A DNA stretch of 64,000 nt, from contig JAUJYN010000039.1 in the NCBI GenBank assembly GCA_030737835.1, forward strand, positions 372,001 to 436,000, in the 5' to 3' direction. Position 1 is the stretch's first letter. Every line of letters starts with the position of its first letter. The translations under genes and the position numbers were made by a program. A model generated the notes under the pieces. That model was not told the DNA's origin, made no database searches, and was given only the letters and a program-made list of their open reading frames with translations. This document shows positions 1 through 11,100 of the stretch, piece by piece. The DNA comes from Acorus gramineus. Lineage: Eukaryota; Streptophyta; Magnoliopsida; Acorales; Acoraceae.

Positions 1-354
1 ATTGAGAGATTAGGAGGGACGGTGGAGTGGCCTAGAGGAGTATTTCGTGAGGTCGCTGGCACAAGTGTTGATTTGGACAATGACCTGCAGCACCTGGTTT
101 GAGAGACTTGGCTGAATGGAGGGGTGTGCCACAGAAAATTATAGAACATGTTAGTGATGGCTTACCATTGGTTTTTACAACTTAAAAATGAACACAATTC
201 CATGAGAAAATGTACAAAATATTCTCATCAAATTTTGGGCATAAAGAATATTTTAGAGACATTCCTAACTTATGCTTTGGAAGTATGTCCTAACTCAACC
301 AACTCAACGACGATTTCTTCCTACTCTCCGGATGTAAGTGGAGCAATCTGGGAG
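1..354. other. unassigned sequence at window edge
   Basis: No gene, RNA or recognisable repeat end is seen here. Reading frames in this stretch are short and have no family resemblance that I recognise. Confidence 0.4.
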
Positions 355-1009
355 AAACATGTCACATCCTTGATTGTTGGATTTTTTTGCCTCCACATAT
401 GCTATCAGGGGCCGGTAGGGACAAAAATTGATGAACCGGGTTCGGGTCAAAATGATTCATCCGCTCCGCTCCTTTCAACGGTGTCCGCCGGGATGTCGAA
501 GATCCTCCTGCTCGAGCGTCATTGGAAACAGGGTTGGGGATATCTTGCAGAAAACACTTCAATGCTCAAGTCAGTCAATGCACAATTTAGGGTTTGCAAA
601 AAAGAGTTTTTCACATACCTCAATAGAGAGAATTGGTTCTCTATTTTAGTTGGTGGCCTAGAATCAAAGGTGGATATCTTTCTCATCGGACCAATGGGGA
701 GAGATCCCATATTCAGGGGGTTAATTGCATGTCATTCAGAGAGATTTACAGAATCTTCTGTCATTATCCCTAGATGAATACACATAATTTGTTGGGATTT
801 TATAAATCACTTGATGATGTTTCTAAATCTGAGATATATTGTTGTAATTTCAGAGAATCAGTTTAATAATAGCACCAGATTTAATATATTCTATCAGGAT
901 TTAGAGAATCAGTCATTAATGATCCCTTAATCAGAAATTGAATGCAAGATATTGACTTGATTTGTGCTAGTCGTCGAGTATGGATGATTTGAAGGGCCGG
1001 ATCCACATT
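355..1009 (+). repeat. degenerate LTR-like fragment, family C
   Basis: This stretch is a diverged relative of 35460-36150. The two share, in the same order, an accession of landmarks: a segment around 'accgggtt(c/t)gggtc', a 'cctagaatcaa..ggtggat' segment, 'gatgatgtttc(t/c)aaatct' followed by 'atatatt(g/a)ttgt', and 'gggccggatccac' near 995-1007. The shared order suggests one repeat family, probably an LTR. No TG..CA ends were found. The copy is cut off on the right by the CACTA-like end at 1010. Confidence 0.5.
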
Positions 1010-1560
1010 CACCACAATAAATACGGGCATTCGCTGCGACATATTTCGTAGCAAAAACCTGAGTTATTCGCAGCAAAAGGTCTTTCTCGACAAAATGATT
1101 TCGTTGCTACTTTCGTAGCAAATGCCTCATGTGGGAAGATTTTTTTCTACAAAAATTTACTTTCGTAGCAAAATCCTTTTGCTACAAAATTAGTTTTGCA
1201 GCAAAATTTATTTTCACAATAAAAAATACCATTTTCTACGAACTAATTTTGATAACAAAATGATACGTTTTACTACAAAACTATTTTGTAAAAAATGATG
1301 TCTTTTTACTGCGAAATTGATTTCGTAGCAAAAAAACTACCTTTTGCTATGAAATATGTTCATCGCAAAAAGCTACCTTTTATTGTGAAAATATGAGATC
1401 GCAGTGAAAGATGACATTTTGTTGCGAAATTAAAAGTCTTTAAATTTAATAAAAAAAATACAAACCTTTCCTTGTGAAATAATCGACAGGAAAAGATCGC
1501 ATTTTTCATAGGAAAAACTCATTTTGATTTTTTTGTAAAATTTTTTATATTAGATTTAAA
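1010..1560 (+). mobile_element. CACTA-like transposon left end with subterminal repeats
   Basis: The stretch opens with CACCACAATAAATACGGGC, which resembles the CACTACAAGAAAA-type terminal repeat of plant CACTA (En/Spm) elements. It continues for about 450 bp with many copies, in both orientations, of a motif close to TTTCGTAGCAAAA / TTTTGCTACGAAA. Dense subterminal repeats of this kind are a hallmark of CACTA elements. No transposase and no matching right end were found, so this is a deleted or truncated copy. It sits inside the family C fragment. Confidence 0.5.
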
Positions 1561-1893
1561 TAAATATTTAAAGATGACAATAATAATAAAAAAAATCCAA
1601 ATTTTCAATAAAACTAATTGTATCCAGATTTCACCGGATATCAACATGAATGTCTATGTTTATGTCATTTATGTGTTGTATAGATGATAAGTATTAACAA
1701 TACCAAGCAAGATTTACCCATCAAATAAGATCCCTCCATCATACAACCAATTAGGCAATTAAAAATAGTAGGTTTACACTTAACTTCAGTACCAACTTTT
1801 CTTTACAATCTCCAGTATGAACAAGTTAGAGTTATTGCTCATATGACCAATAAATATTCACCAAGGAAACAGGATGAACAAGTTGCACCTTAC

Positions 1894-2162
1894 ACTTTCA
1901 TCAGGGTGAATCCCAACAAGAAATCTCCAAGCCCTCGAGCAATCCGCAATATCTGTGCATTATATGATATGCTCAAAGCAGGATAATATAAACTAGTTCC
2001 AAACACAAAATTCATCATCACTCAATTCAAAATTTTAATCCATGTCTTAAATTACGAAATAAATTATAAAACCCCAGGGAGAAGTCATACCTCTACATGT
2101 CCAGCATGGAAGAGATCAAATGCACTGTCAATACAGACTATGCGTGCATCTGGCCCTGACCC
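1894..2162 (-). pseudogene. PECT1: PECT1 gene fragment (two exons, frameshifted)
   Basis: Two minus-strand exons separated by a short intron resemble the second cytidylyltransferase domain of ethanolamine-phosphate cytidylyltransferase, the CDP-ethanolamine enzyme of phosphatidylethanolamine synthesis. The exon at 2162-2091 encodes 24 residues including AFDLFHAGHVE, the HxGH nucleotide-binding signature. It has an AG acceptor (tttgcag) and a GT donor (gtatga). The exon at 1952-1894 continues with ILRIARGLGDFL and then shifts frame, apparently by loss of one G, before the expected histidine-proline-aspartate stretch. It ends at a gtaagg donor. Exon junction phases agree. No flanking PECT1 exons were found, so this is an isolated, broken fragment. 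It lies about 330 bp from the subterminal repeats of the CACTA-like end, which suggests transposon-mediated capture. Family assignment is from memory of the protein. Confidence 0.72.
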
Positions 2163-2529
2163 CTGCAAATTATAAACCATGATTCAGTGTTTGACAGCCG
2201 GTTTGACATCAAGAAGCACGACAAAGACAATGTATAAGGGTGTAGCTTAGAAATAAATCACTCCAGCACATGCAAGAAGCCAAGAACCATGCAAAAAACA
2301 TATATAATTAGTGAAGACTGTCTGTTAATCCCACATTACGAGGATAATATGAAAATTGAACCGAATCCCTCCCCATGGTTCCAGGTTCCTCAAAGATATA
2401 ACATGTACAACTGGCATGAGCTTCCAGCTATATTTGCAATAGCCTACAATATTGTCAAGAATTAATTAAAAATTATTATCTTGCCAGGACAGAACAATCT
2501 TCCTGCTACATTTGTCCATTTTAATCAAA
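2163..2529. other. unassigned sequence
   Basis: I see no gene or repeat end. It may be intron or flank carried along with the PECT1 fragment, but the upstream PECT1 exon was looked for and not found. Confidence 0.4.
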
Positions 2530-4024
2530 ATTAAAGTCTTGTGTTGTTGTTGTTGTTTCTCTTCTCTCTATCTTCCTCTCATGCCCCCTTTAACCCCTAT
2601 TTTCAGCCAAGAAAGGTTTGAGGAGATGCTGATGAGGTGGTGGTTGTGGTTGAGGTGGTCGTGGGTGTGTCGAGAGCCCCGCATCTCTCCATTCCCTCCC
2701 CCTCTTTTGGTAAGGCAGATCTCTGTCTTCTAAATATCTCTGTGAATCTAGTATTTAGAGGCATATTTTTTGGATTTTTTCTTCATGTGATATGATCCTC
2801 CATGTGTCTATATATTATATATGAAATGTGGGGTCATTATGATATCTGTGTTGTAAGTTAGAACCTGTTTTGCATGGCCTGCCCAGATTGGTGGGAATTT
2901 ACCTGCTTCTGAAAATATTTTATTTCGGGCTTGTAGAGGCAAAATTAGATTATGATGTCTTCATAGATTATGATCCCAACATGTCAGAAAATGTGTATGA
3001 TTTATTTCATAATATTTGGATGTGTATTGGGTGCTGTGGAGATCAAATAGTAGGGCTGGTTGCAGCAAGTTTAGCAGTTTTGCTCGATTGTGTGTCAAGG
3101 AGTCGTTATGCATGTTGTGGAAACTATAAGGAGTTAGGGTAGTCTTTGTTTGAAGTACTCACCCCTTTTTGATGTTGTTGCCTTGCAGATCTCGTCGGTT
3201 GGATGTGTGAGGACCCGGGTATCGGTTAGTGGTTCAATCCAACCCTTCGGGAAGCGTTGGATGCACGTAGTTGTGCGTCGCGCATCCTTTGGGCACCTTG
3301 ATTATACTACCTATTTAGATAAGTAGTATGGTCATGTTTAACCCAAAATATGCTAGATATTTGCATGCTAGGTTTTATAGCTCGTATATTGCGTAGAACC
3401 CCCTATTCTACCATATACTAGCCTATGTATTGTATTCATGTATGAATAATTGTGTTTTCATGCGCCTTCTTGTTTGGGATTGTATTTTTGTATGAGTCTT
3501 ATGGATGTATAGAATATGGCATGCCTTAGGTAGTCCCTTCTAGTAATACTACCCTATTATTAATAATATTCAGCATGATTAAGCCTGGGTTAATAAACGG
3601 GCACATGCCTAATATTCCCTTGCGATAAGACTTGAGGGCGTGGTGTAGTTGTTGCGCCCATGCTAATGGGGCAAAGCTATGACCAACTTCTTGAGATGAT
3701 GGGCTCTCTCTCGCCCTCTTTTTTTTTGTTGACTGAGTAAGTAGATATGGTTCCTACTTGACTCAGGTTCGTTTGGGAATATTGGCATGCACCTGTTAGT
3801 GCGCGAGATCGCACTTGACCATTCCTTTTTAAGTTGGTGATATCCAACGCATGTTAGGGTATACCTTGTTTGCTGTATACATATTGTTTAGGCCATGCCT
3901 GGTTATGTATGTTGCATATATATTGTTATGCTTTTTATCCATGTTAGGGAGTATCCCTATAATTAATTGTTATGTTATCTTGCATGTAGTTCATGTACAT
4001 AACTATGATATAATTCTCCTGTAA
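2530..4024 (+). mobile_element. A-family LTR, partial diverged copy (A0)
   Basis: 2530-2730 matches 4602-4800 of the neighbouring copy: a 'ctctcatgc..cccc' tract, the ttttcagcca acceptor-like site and the ggtggt-rich segment ending in gtaagg. 3165-4020 matches 5225-6060: the ccttgcagatct block, 'gataagact(t/c)gagggcgtgg', and the 'gtgcgcgagatcgc' segment. The GC-rich core found between these blocks in other copies is replaced here by about 430 bp of AT-rich unmatched sequence (2731-3164). That sequence includes an open frame at 2870-3142 with no recognisable homology. The 5' part of the LTR is missing. Confidence 0.65.
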
Positions 4025-6822
4025 TGTTATGCATGTGTCATTTGGAGCCATTTCGGTTAAGCCTTGGTCACTTTTGGGTCATTCAGGGCCTTTTTAATTT
4101 TTCGATCGGAGCCGCTAAAATTTTGGCTTTTAGCCACCTGCGAGAGTTAGAGCACTCTGATTGGAAATCTAACTGCATATTATGGGTCCTGGTACCGTTT
4201 AGTACTACCCATAAAAATTTCATCGAATTCCGGAAACCTTTTTTAAAAATATGCAGTTGCAAATCGTATCCGGGTTTGGCTGTTACTGGGTTTCGGTGGG
4301 CGAGATATTTTTGAGTGTGTGGTGCTTCTCCGCACGCTTCCCAATAAAGCAAAAATAAGTGGTTGAGTGAGGGTGAGCCTAACCCTAACCTCACCACCCC
4401 CTTATGGTCACCCTAAAACACTATTTGGGCATGAAAATGACCATTTTGCCCTCTCTCTCTCTCCCCCTCTCTTCCAACTCGTGGATCTCATCTTCTCTCC
4501 CTCTCTTGGTCTCTTTTTTCCTCTCTTTGTGTGTGGAGAAGGAGGAGGAAGAATCCATTGAAGGAGAAGGTGAAGAAGGAAGCACAAGAAGGTGTTTGTG
4601 CAAGTAGTTGTTGTTGTTGATTCTCTTCTCTCAAGCTCCCTCTCATGCTTCCCCCCCCCCTGTTTTGCAGCCAAAGAAGGCTGAAGAGGGCTGTGGAGGT
4701 GGTGGTAGTGGTGGTTGAGGTGGTCTTGGGTGCATCGAGAGCCCCCGAATCTCCCCCTTTCATTCCCCCTCCCAAGGTGAGCTCTTCCCTTTCTTTTCTT
4801 TGGTTTTTCATGGCTTAGGGGTTGTTGGGAAGTCATGCATGCTAGGTAATTGGTTTAGGGTGAGTGAGAAGTGTGGGGGAGGGGTTAAAAGAGGGTTAAG
4901 GATGGCTGGGCACCGCGCAGAGGAGCGCTGGCAGGCGCCGCGGGCGCGTGCGCGTGCATGGGGGCGCGCGGGTGCACGCAGAGTGAGCGCGCGGGCGCGG
5001 GGCAGTGCGCCTGGGCGTGTGTCTGGGCGCGCGGCTGGGTGCCAGTGCGCGCGCGCGCGTGTGTGCGTGCTGGGGCATGCGTGGGGCTGGCCAGGGGCTC
5101 GAGTAGGTGCTGGGGCACTTGGGCATGCGTGCGTACGCGCGTGCTCGCATGCGTGCGAGCCCGTATGCGTGCATGTCTAAGTCTTTGGTAATTTTAGTGA
5201 TTTCTAAGTGTTAAATTGTGATGTTACTCACCAAATTTGATGCCCTTACCTTGCAGATCTCGTCGGATGGGATGCGCGAGGTCCCGGGTTGCGGTGAGTG
5301 GTTCGATCCAATCCCCCCCCCCCCCCTCTCGGGATGCGCTCGACGCGCGTAGTCACGCGTCGCGCATCGATGGGGCCCCCTAGCTATACTACTTGTGTAG
5401 ATAAGTAGTATGGCCATGCTTAAGCTGTAATATGTAGATATCTTGCATGCTAGGCTTATATACATGTATTGTATCTATGTATGAATGATTGTGTTGCATG
5501 AGCCCCTCTAGTATGGGCATGTATTTTTGGTAATGTGTATGGATGTATAGAATATGGCATGCCTTAGGTAGTATTGTAATACTACTCCCACCATATTAAT
5601 TGAAATATCCAGCATGAATAAGTCTGGGTTAATAACGGGCACCTGCCTAATATTCCCTTGCGATAAGACTCGAGGGCGTGGTGTAGTTGTTGCGCCCATG
5701 CTAATGGGGCAAAGCTATGACTAGCTTCATGAGATGATGATCTCTCTCGCCCTCTCCCTCTGAACGAACTGAGTAAGTAGATACGATTTCCTACTCGACT
5801 CAGGTTCGTTTGAAATATTGGCATGCACCTGTTAGTGCGCGAGATCGCGCTTGACCCTTTCTTTTAAGTTGGTGATATCCAATGCATGTTTAAGTTAGGC
5901 CTTGTGTGCTTATGTGATTAATGACCATGTATGCATGTTGTATGATTTATTATGATGTAAATCCATGTTAGGGAGTGTCCCTATAATTATTAGATGATTG
6001 TGCATATGGTTCATGCACATAGCTAGATATAAAAATTCTCCTGGATATATTTATATGCGCATGTTAAAAAAACTGATAGGCCTATCTGGGATAGGCGTGG
6101 GTATGACCCGCTGTCGGGTTGTACCTTATTAGTTAGAGCGCTAGCGATGTAATCACCCCGTGCATCCGAGCGATGCACTCGTTTAGAATTCAGGAGAATT
6201 CATTATCTTATCGGATTGTTAAGCCGGTAGTTGGGGCGTGACACCCCCCTTGTGTCTGAGCGACGCAACAGTGTGGGAGTACAGTAGTATTCGATATCTC
6301 GATAAGTGATTATCGAGAGTAGTTGTTTTCCATTGGGTTCGCTTTGCGAACATGGAATGTTTACTCCCAATGTCATCCGTGTTGAAGAGGCCCGGGTTGT
6401 AGTTGTCCTGACAGAGGGCTCCCATCCGTAGGTACCACCGATGCGTTCGGGAGCGTACTGATCGTGGGAGTGTACCAGGTAGAGGCTACCCGGGAGAGGG
6501 CTAACGAATGATATTGCGAGCGTGGAATCGTTCTCCCCTTCGTTGGATCCGATGTAGGAACTTCCCGGCGTTGGAAAAGCTGTCCTGACAGAGGGCTCCC
6601 ATCTGTAGGTACCACCGAGGCGTTCGGAAGCGTACTGATCGTATGATCGTAGGAGTATACCAGGTAGTGACTACCCGGGGAAAGGGCTACCGGTGGACCA
6701 AGGGTGTAGAGCAGTCTAAGTCTCTTCCAAAAGTCCCAAGAGTCTCCCTCTGGGAGTGAGGGTGAGGATGAGGTGAAGACACGTTGCCTCGTGACCCATT
6801 CGTTGTTCGTCCGTTCCCATAA
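4025..6822 (+). mobile_element. A-family LTR, diverged copy (A1)
   Basis: It begins TGTTATGCATGTGTCA, matching the TGTTATATATGTGTCAC start of the better-preserved copies downstream. It contains the shared U3 block ('tttttcgatcgg..ccgctaaaattttgg', 'atttcatcgaattccgg'), splice-like sites (acceptor near 4670, donor near 4776, acceptor near 5256, donor near 5291), a GC-rich core at 4885-5180, and the 3' block with 'gacagagggctcccat'. That last block is present twice, about 6410-6500 and 6585-6680, as a tandem duplication of about 175 bp. A ggggcgtgaca, identical to the family's 3' terminus, occurs at 6233-6243, so the copy may be composite. The right side is lost at the PIF-like element. Confidence 0.7.
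4885..5180 (+). repeat. GC-rich minisatellite-like core of LTR A1
   Basis: This is about 300 bp of almost pure G/C with alternating GCGCGTGCGTG runs, in sharp contrast to the AT-rich flanks. Open frames through it in several phases on both strands arise from the composition and are not proteins. Confidence 0.8.
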
Positions 6823-7235
6823 GTGATGGATTCTTGTAGACTTTTGAGAGAGAAATATAAAGGAAAAAATCATTTTAAAATCCCACCCAAATGGGTGGGA
6901 TTCTCATGGACTTTTATTCCAACATTGTGAATATTTCTTCTTTTTTTCTTTTAACAAATCTCCTTTATGATTTTTATCCATGCCTTTCATATTTTTATTC
7001 ACATTTTTTTCTTTATTTATCATCTTTTTTTATGAATATCCATATGTATGAAATATTCCTATCACCTCATATGTTTGATGAATATATGAGAATGATAGAT
7101 TATTTTATATAATATATGCCTAGATTATCCACAATTATTTTCTAAAATATAGATTTATCATATATTTGATTATACATATAATGTTTGATTTGATTTTCCT
7201 TGAAGATGTTTCTATTATTGTATAATATAAATGCA

Positions 7236-7259
7236 TATATATATATATATATATATATG
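7236..7259. repeat. (AT)n microsatellite
   Basis: An uninterrupted AT dinucleotide run of about 11 units lies inside the PIF-like element. Confidence 0.9.
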
Positions 7260-7619
7260 TTCTAACTGATGAACAATAACGAGAGGACAATGAAAATCCT
7301 CCGGAAGTTTAAACTCAAGAGCAACAACGTCGAGATGCCAATAATAGGCGATTAAATATAACTAAACGTATGTGGGATGACCATGACATCAATATTCATG
7401 GTGAACTAATGTAATATTATTTAGTTAAAAATGGTGTCTTTATCATAACATTATAGTAATATGCATTTCAGATATGTGAAAATTGATATTTACTATATTA
7501 AATTACATTTTATGTTGGGTATCAATAATTCATGTTGAATTTGAATATTTGAGTTCTTTATTTGTTATTTTAAAATTTCAAAAACAGTATTGTGTTTATT
7601 AATAGAAATCCACATATGA

Positions 7620-7910
7620 AAAGAGTTAATCTCTGAAAGTCTATAAGAGTCTGTGAAAGTCCATAAGAGTGATTTGTGAAAGTCTACAAATGTCTCTAAA
7701 AGTCCATGAGAGTCAATATGTGAAAATCTGCAAATGTCTATAAAAGTCTATGAAAGTCCATGAGAGTCAATATGTGAAAGTCTGCAAAAGTCTATGAAAA
7801 GTCTGTAAAAGTATGTGAAAGTCCATGAGAGTCAATTTGTAAAAGTCTGTGAAAGTTTGAAAAGTCTACAAAAGTCCACCACTTAAAAAATGTCTACAGA
7901 AATCCATCAA
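7620..7910. repeat. AAAGTCYATGA subterminal repeat array
   Basis: About twenty degenerate copies of an 11-bp unit close to AAAGTCTATGA / AAAGTCCATGAG are spaced roughly every 11-12 bp. Complementary units occur at the opposite end of the same element (6836-6925), which fits subterminal transposase-binding repeats. Confidence 0.7.
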
Positions 7911-7911
7911 A

Positions 7912-8199
7912 GTCCGTATCGACTACTCCCCTAAGCAATGCATTGTGTAATAATAGTGTGTAATATCCATTCACTAAAAACTGCACGCATTCAGATGCAA
8001 AAACAGCTCCCCGCATGCCATTAAATTGTTTCAAATGCTGTCTACAATGCATAATCGAACATGCTAATTAGTCTGTTAAATTGCATCAAATACTAAGTAA
8101 AGGTAAAAAAAAATTGAAATGCTTAGATGCAATATCAATGTCTTTCCTTTCCAAAAGCAATTTCATCAAATTACAGCATAACCAAAGCAAATCAATGCA
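7912..8199 (-). other. 3' flank of the PPR gene
   Basis: This sequence follows the stop codon of the minus-strand PPR gene and presumably holds its 3' UTR. No unambiguous poly(A) signal could be chosen by eye. Confidence 0.35.
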
Positions 8200-11100
8200 T
8201 CATATGGGTAGCAGTGTCCTAGCTTCCTTATGCATTGTTCTAATCACAGTAGTGATCTGCTCGATCTGATCCTCGCTCGAGCATGCTGCCAGAAGAACTT
8301 TGGCAGTCCCCCCATCCGGATAACAACCAGAATCAACCATCTCTTCAAAGATCTCCAGACATTTCATGTACTGCTTTTTCCTAGAGTAGGCACCAATCCT
8401 AGATGTCCAAGTCTTGACATCAGGTTTCAACTTCTTCTCACTCAGTGAGTTAAATAGCTCTTCCATTCTGTCAAAGAAACCCGCCCGACCATAAATATTG
8501 ATCAGGATGTTGTAGGTGCTGATATCAGACCTGTATGGGCCCCTCTCCATTGCATCCAGTACATCTTCCATCTTTTGAAATTGCCCAGCTCTACCATATG
8601 CATTGAGCATGCTATTGAGGACGAACGTGTCTGGTGTCAATCCTGATTTATGCATCTGGTTCATGATGTCTTCACATTTACCAATCTCACCGGCTTTGGA
8701 GTAGGCTGACAGGAGTAGCATGTGGGACTTCATGGTTGGAGTCATCCCCTTATGCTTAAGTTCTTGGAACATTGCTCGGGCATCTTTAAGGGAAAATAAT
8801 AGAAAGGCACAGAAAAATCAATAGGACAGTACAGGAACAAGAATTATTTTCACCTATCAAAAAAAAAAAAAAAAGGATTATTTTCTGGATCAGGATGATG
8901 TCGCATTACAGAAAGCTCTGATAGCTACAAAACCCGGTGCAATGAAAATATAAGCAGTCTTGGAATCAATATATAGATATAGTGTTTAATATTTTAAATG
9001 ATAAACTTTAAAAGAAACTACATTAGAAGATTTGGGCAAGCTCTCCAGTATGATGACAGAAATTATAAGTTATCACCACCCATCAGTACAACCCCAAGGG
9101 TTGTCCATGGAAGCACTAAGGACCCAGAGAACTACACTCACAGTTATAGAAATTTAAACATCCTATGTGCAAGTCCAACAATTTTGTGTCCTGACTTTCT
9201 AATGGGTGAATGATCATGACTTAAGGAAAAAGAATTTCTTTGAGCATTAGAAAAAAATATATTACTTCAGCTCTCTTACCTTCATGAAGACCAGATCTCC
9301 CATATGCATCAACCATGATGTTATATGATGCTCGATCTGGTTCACATCCCATGTGCTGCATGAGAGAGAATATTTCTGAAGCCCCATTTGGAAAACCTGC
9401 ACGGCTGTTGCGAGAAGATATGATTCACTCAAAACTTTGAGATCATAAATAACAATGGAAGAACACAGTGAAGCAGTTGGGAACCTGTACGCTTCCATTA
9501 GGGCATTGTAAGCATAGACATCAGGTTCATATCCAGCTTCTTGTAACCTCTCAAAATATTCTTCTGCTTTCTCACAGAGACCTTCCCTTGCAAATGCATT
9601 GATCAGGGCAGTGTAAGTACATATATTTGGCTTACATTTTTCTGTTCTCATCTCATTGAAGATCTTGAGGGCCCTAACTGACTGATTAGCCTGCCACAGA
9701 GATCATAACACTGTAACCAAACTGAAGAGCACCAGATATCACTCAAGGCATTGGTTCAATATAGCCGGAAAAAAAAAAAAACACACTACCTTTCCATATA
9801 GATTAATCAACAATGTGTAAGTGTCAGCATTTGGTTGGCACTGATCATTCTTCATTCTTTGAAACACTTCCACTGCCTTTTGATTGTTTTGGCCCTTCAT
9901 TAACCCATCAATATAAGCATTGTATACAATTGCACCTGGGTAGAATGTATGCTCTTTCTACATGAATACATAACTTCAAGAAGTTGCATGAAAAGAAATT
10001 GGAGTGACTATCAATTCCAAACTCATACTTGGTAAGAGAATAAGGAAAATGATACGTTCAGCCCCCATTGCAGCCCCAATTGTAGTCCACACCGTTTTTC
10101 TTTTTTTTTTTTAAATCAAACACTCATAAATTGAAGTGCATACTGTTATTGAAATGAAGTATATACATACAGAGATACAATAGTGTATTTTTTTCTTGTA
10201 AATTGAAATACATGTTGTTATATGAATGAAGTACATACTGAGATACAATAGTGTATTTTTTTTTTATCGAAAAAATAATAAAAAATTATGCGCCGTACAG
10301 TATGATAGAACTCTATACACTATACACTATGATAAAGTAGTATATATTATGTTATCATAGTGTATAGGCTACAAAACGAGCTGTAAAACGAACCGAGTGT
10401 ATGTGCGCTCAAGAGAAAAATTTGTAAAGTCAGTCTTCATGAAAAGTACATACTTCGAGGAATGCCATACTTCCGCATCTCTGCAAAGACAGCCCCAGCT
10501 TTCTCAATCAATCCAGAGGTGCAATAGGCACGTATAAGAAGTGCATAAGTATCCTCAGTCGGGATGCATCGAGCTTCCACAAGTTTCAAGTATAGCGACT
10601 CGGCCTTTTTGAACTGGCCCTTGTGACCATAAGCATCAATGAGTAAGTTGTAGCACATGACATCAGGCTGGAAGGAGCTTTTGTGTAATATCCATTCACA
10701 GAGCTGAAACAGATGTTGAAAAATGATGATAATCAGCAATATATAAGCCATTATTTAATCTTACACAATGATTATTAATAGATTTAGTGAAACATTAGAG
10801 GGCGGTGAGAATCCAACTTTCCAGTAGGGCTTAGCCTAAAACATATACAAAGCATTGGAACTAAGGGAAAAGACTAAACTATACAAGATAGATACACAAG
10901 TATCTAACAGTTGTAAAGGCCGTCTAGGAGTCCAAACCTAGAATCAACCACTTCTACTGGGCTGAAGGCAGCATGATTTTTTTTTCCTTTTCGCTAATCA
11001 GAAGAATGAATCCTCCTTTAATGTAAGGTTGATGCTGGTTGTATCATGTATGCAGTATAAAGGGATGGAGTTTAGGAAGGAAAAGGGGAAACTAAGGATT

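Larger units (their letters stand above)
6823..7911 (+). mobile_element. DNA transposon remnant, PIF/Harbinger-like
   Basis: The two ends are imperfect inverted repeats. The left end (6824-6846) reads TGATGGATTCTTGTAGAC, and the right end (7892-7909) reads, on the complement, TGATGGATTTCTGTAGAC. The left arm contains GTAGACTTTT and ATGGACTTTT, and the right arm (7620-7910) is packed with their complements. Inside, about 7305-7412 on the plus strand, a decayed frame ends in residues resembling the RRLNITKRMWDD tail typical of plant PIF/Harbinger transposases. That family link is from memory. Stops interrupt this frame, and no clear target duplication is visible. Confidence 0.45.

Noticed and set aside
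148..777. 209-residue plus-strand frame
   Set aside because: No recognisable domain, and it runs through a degenerate repeat (family C) whose related copy at 35460 does not keep the frame.
2870..3142. 90-residue frame in the AT-rich part of A0
   Set aside because: No family resemblance and no flanking exons. Listed only as unmatched LTR content.
4408..4836. 142-residue minus-strand frame in A1
   Set aside because: It lies in pyrimidine-rich LTR leader sequence and has no counterpart at the same place in other LTR copies.
6233..6243. ggggcgtgaca as the true right end of LTR A1
   Set aside because: The LTR's 3' blocks (gagggctcccat etc.) continue after it, and the flank does not repeat the TGTAA that precedes A1, so it cannot be taken as the end without more copies.
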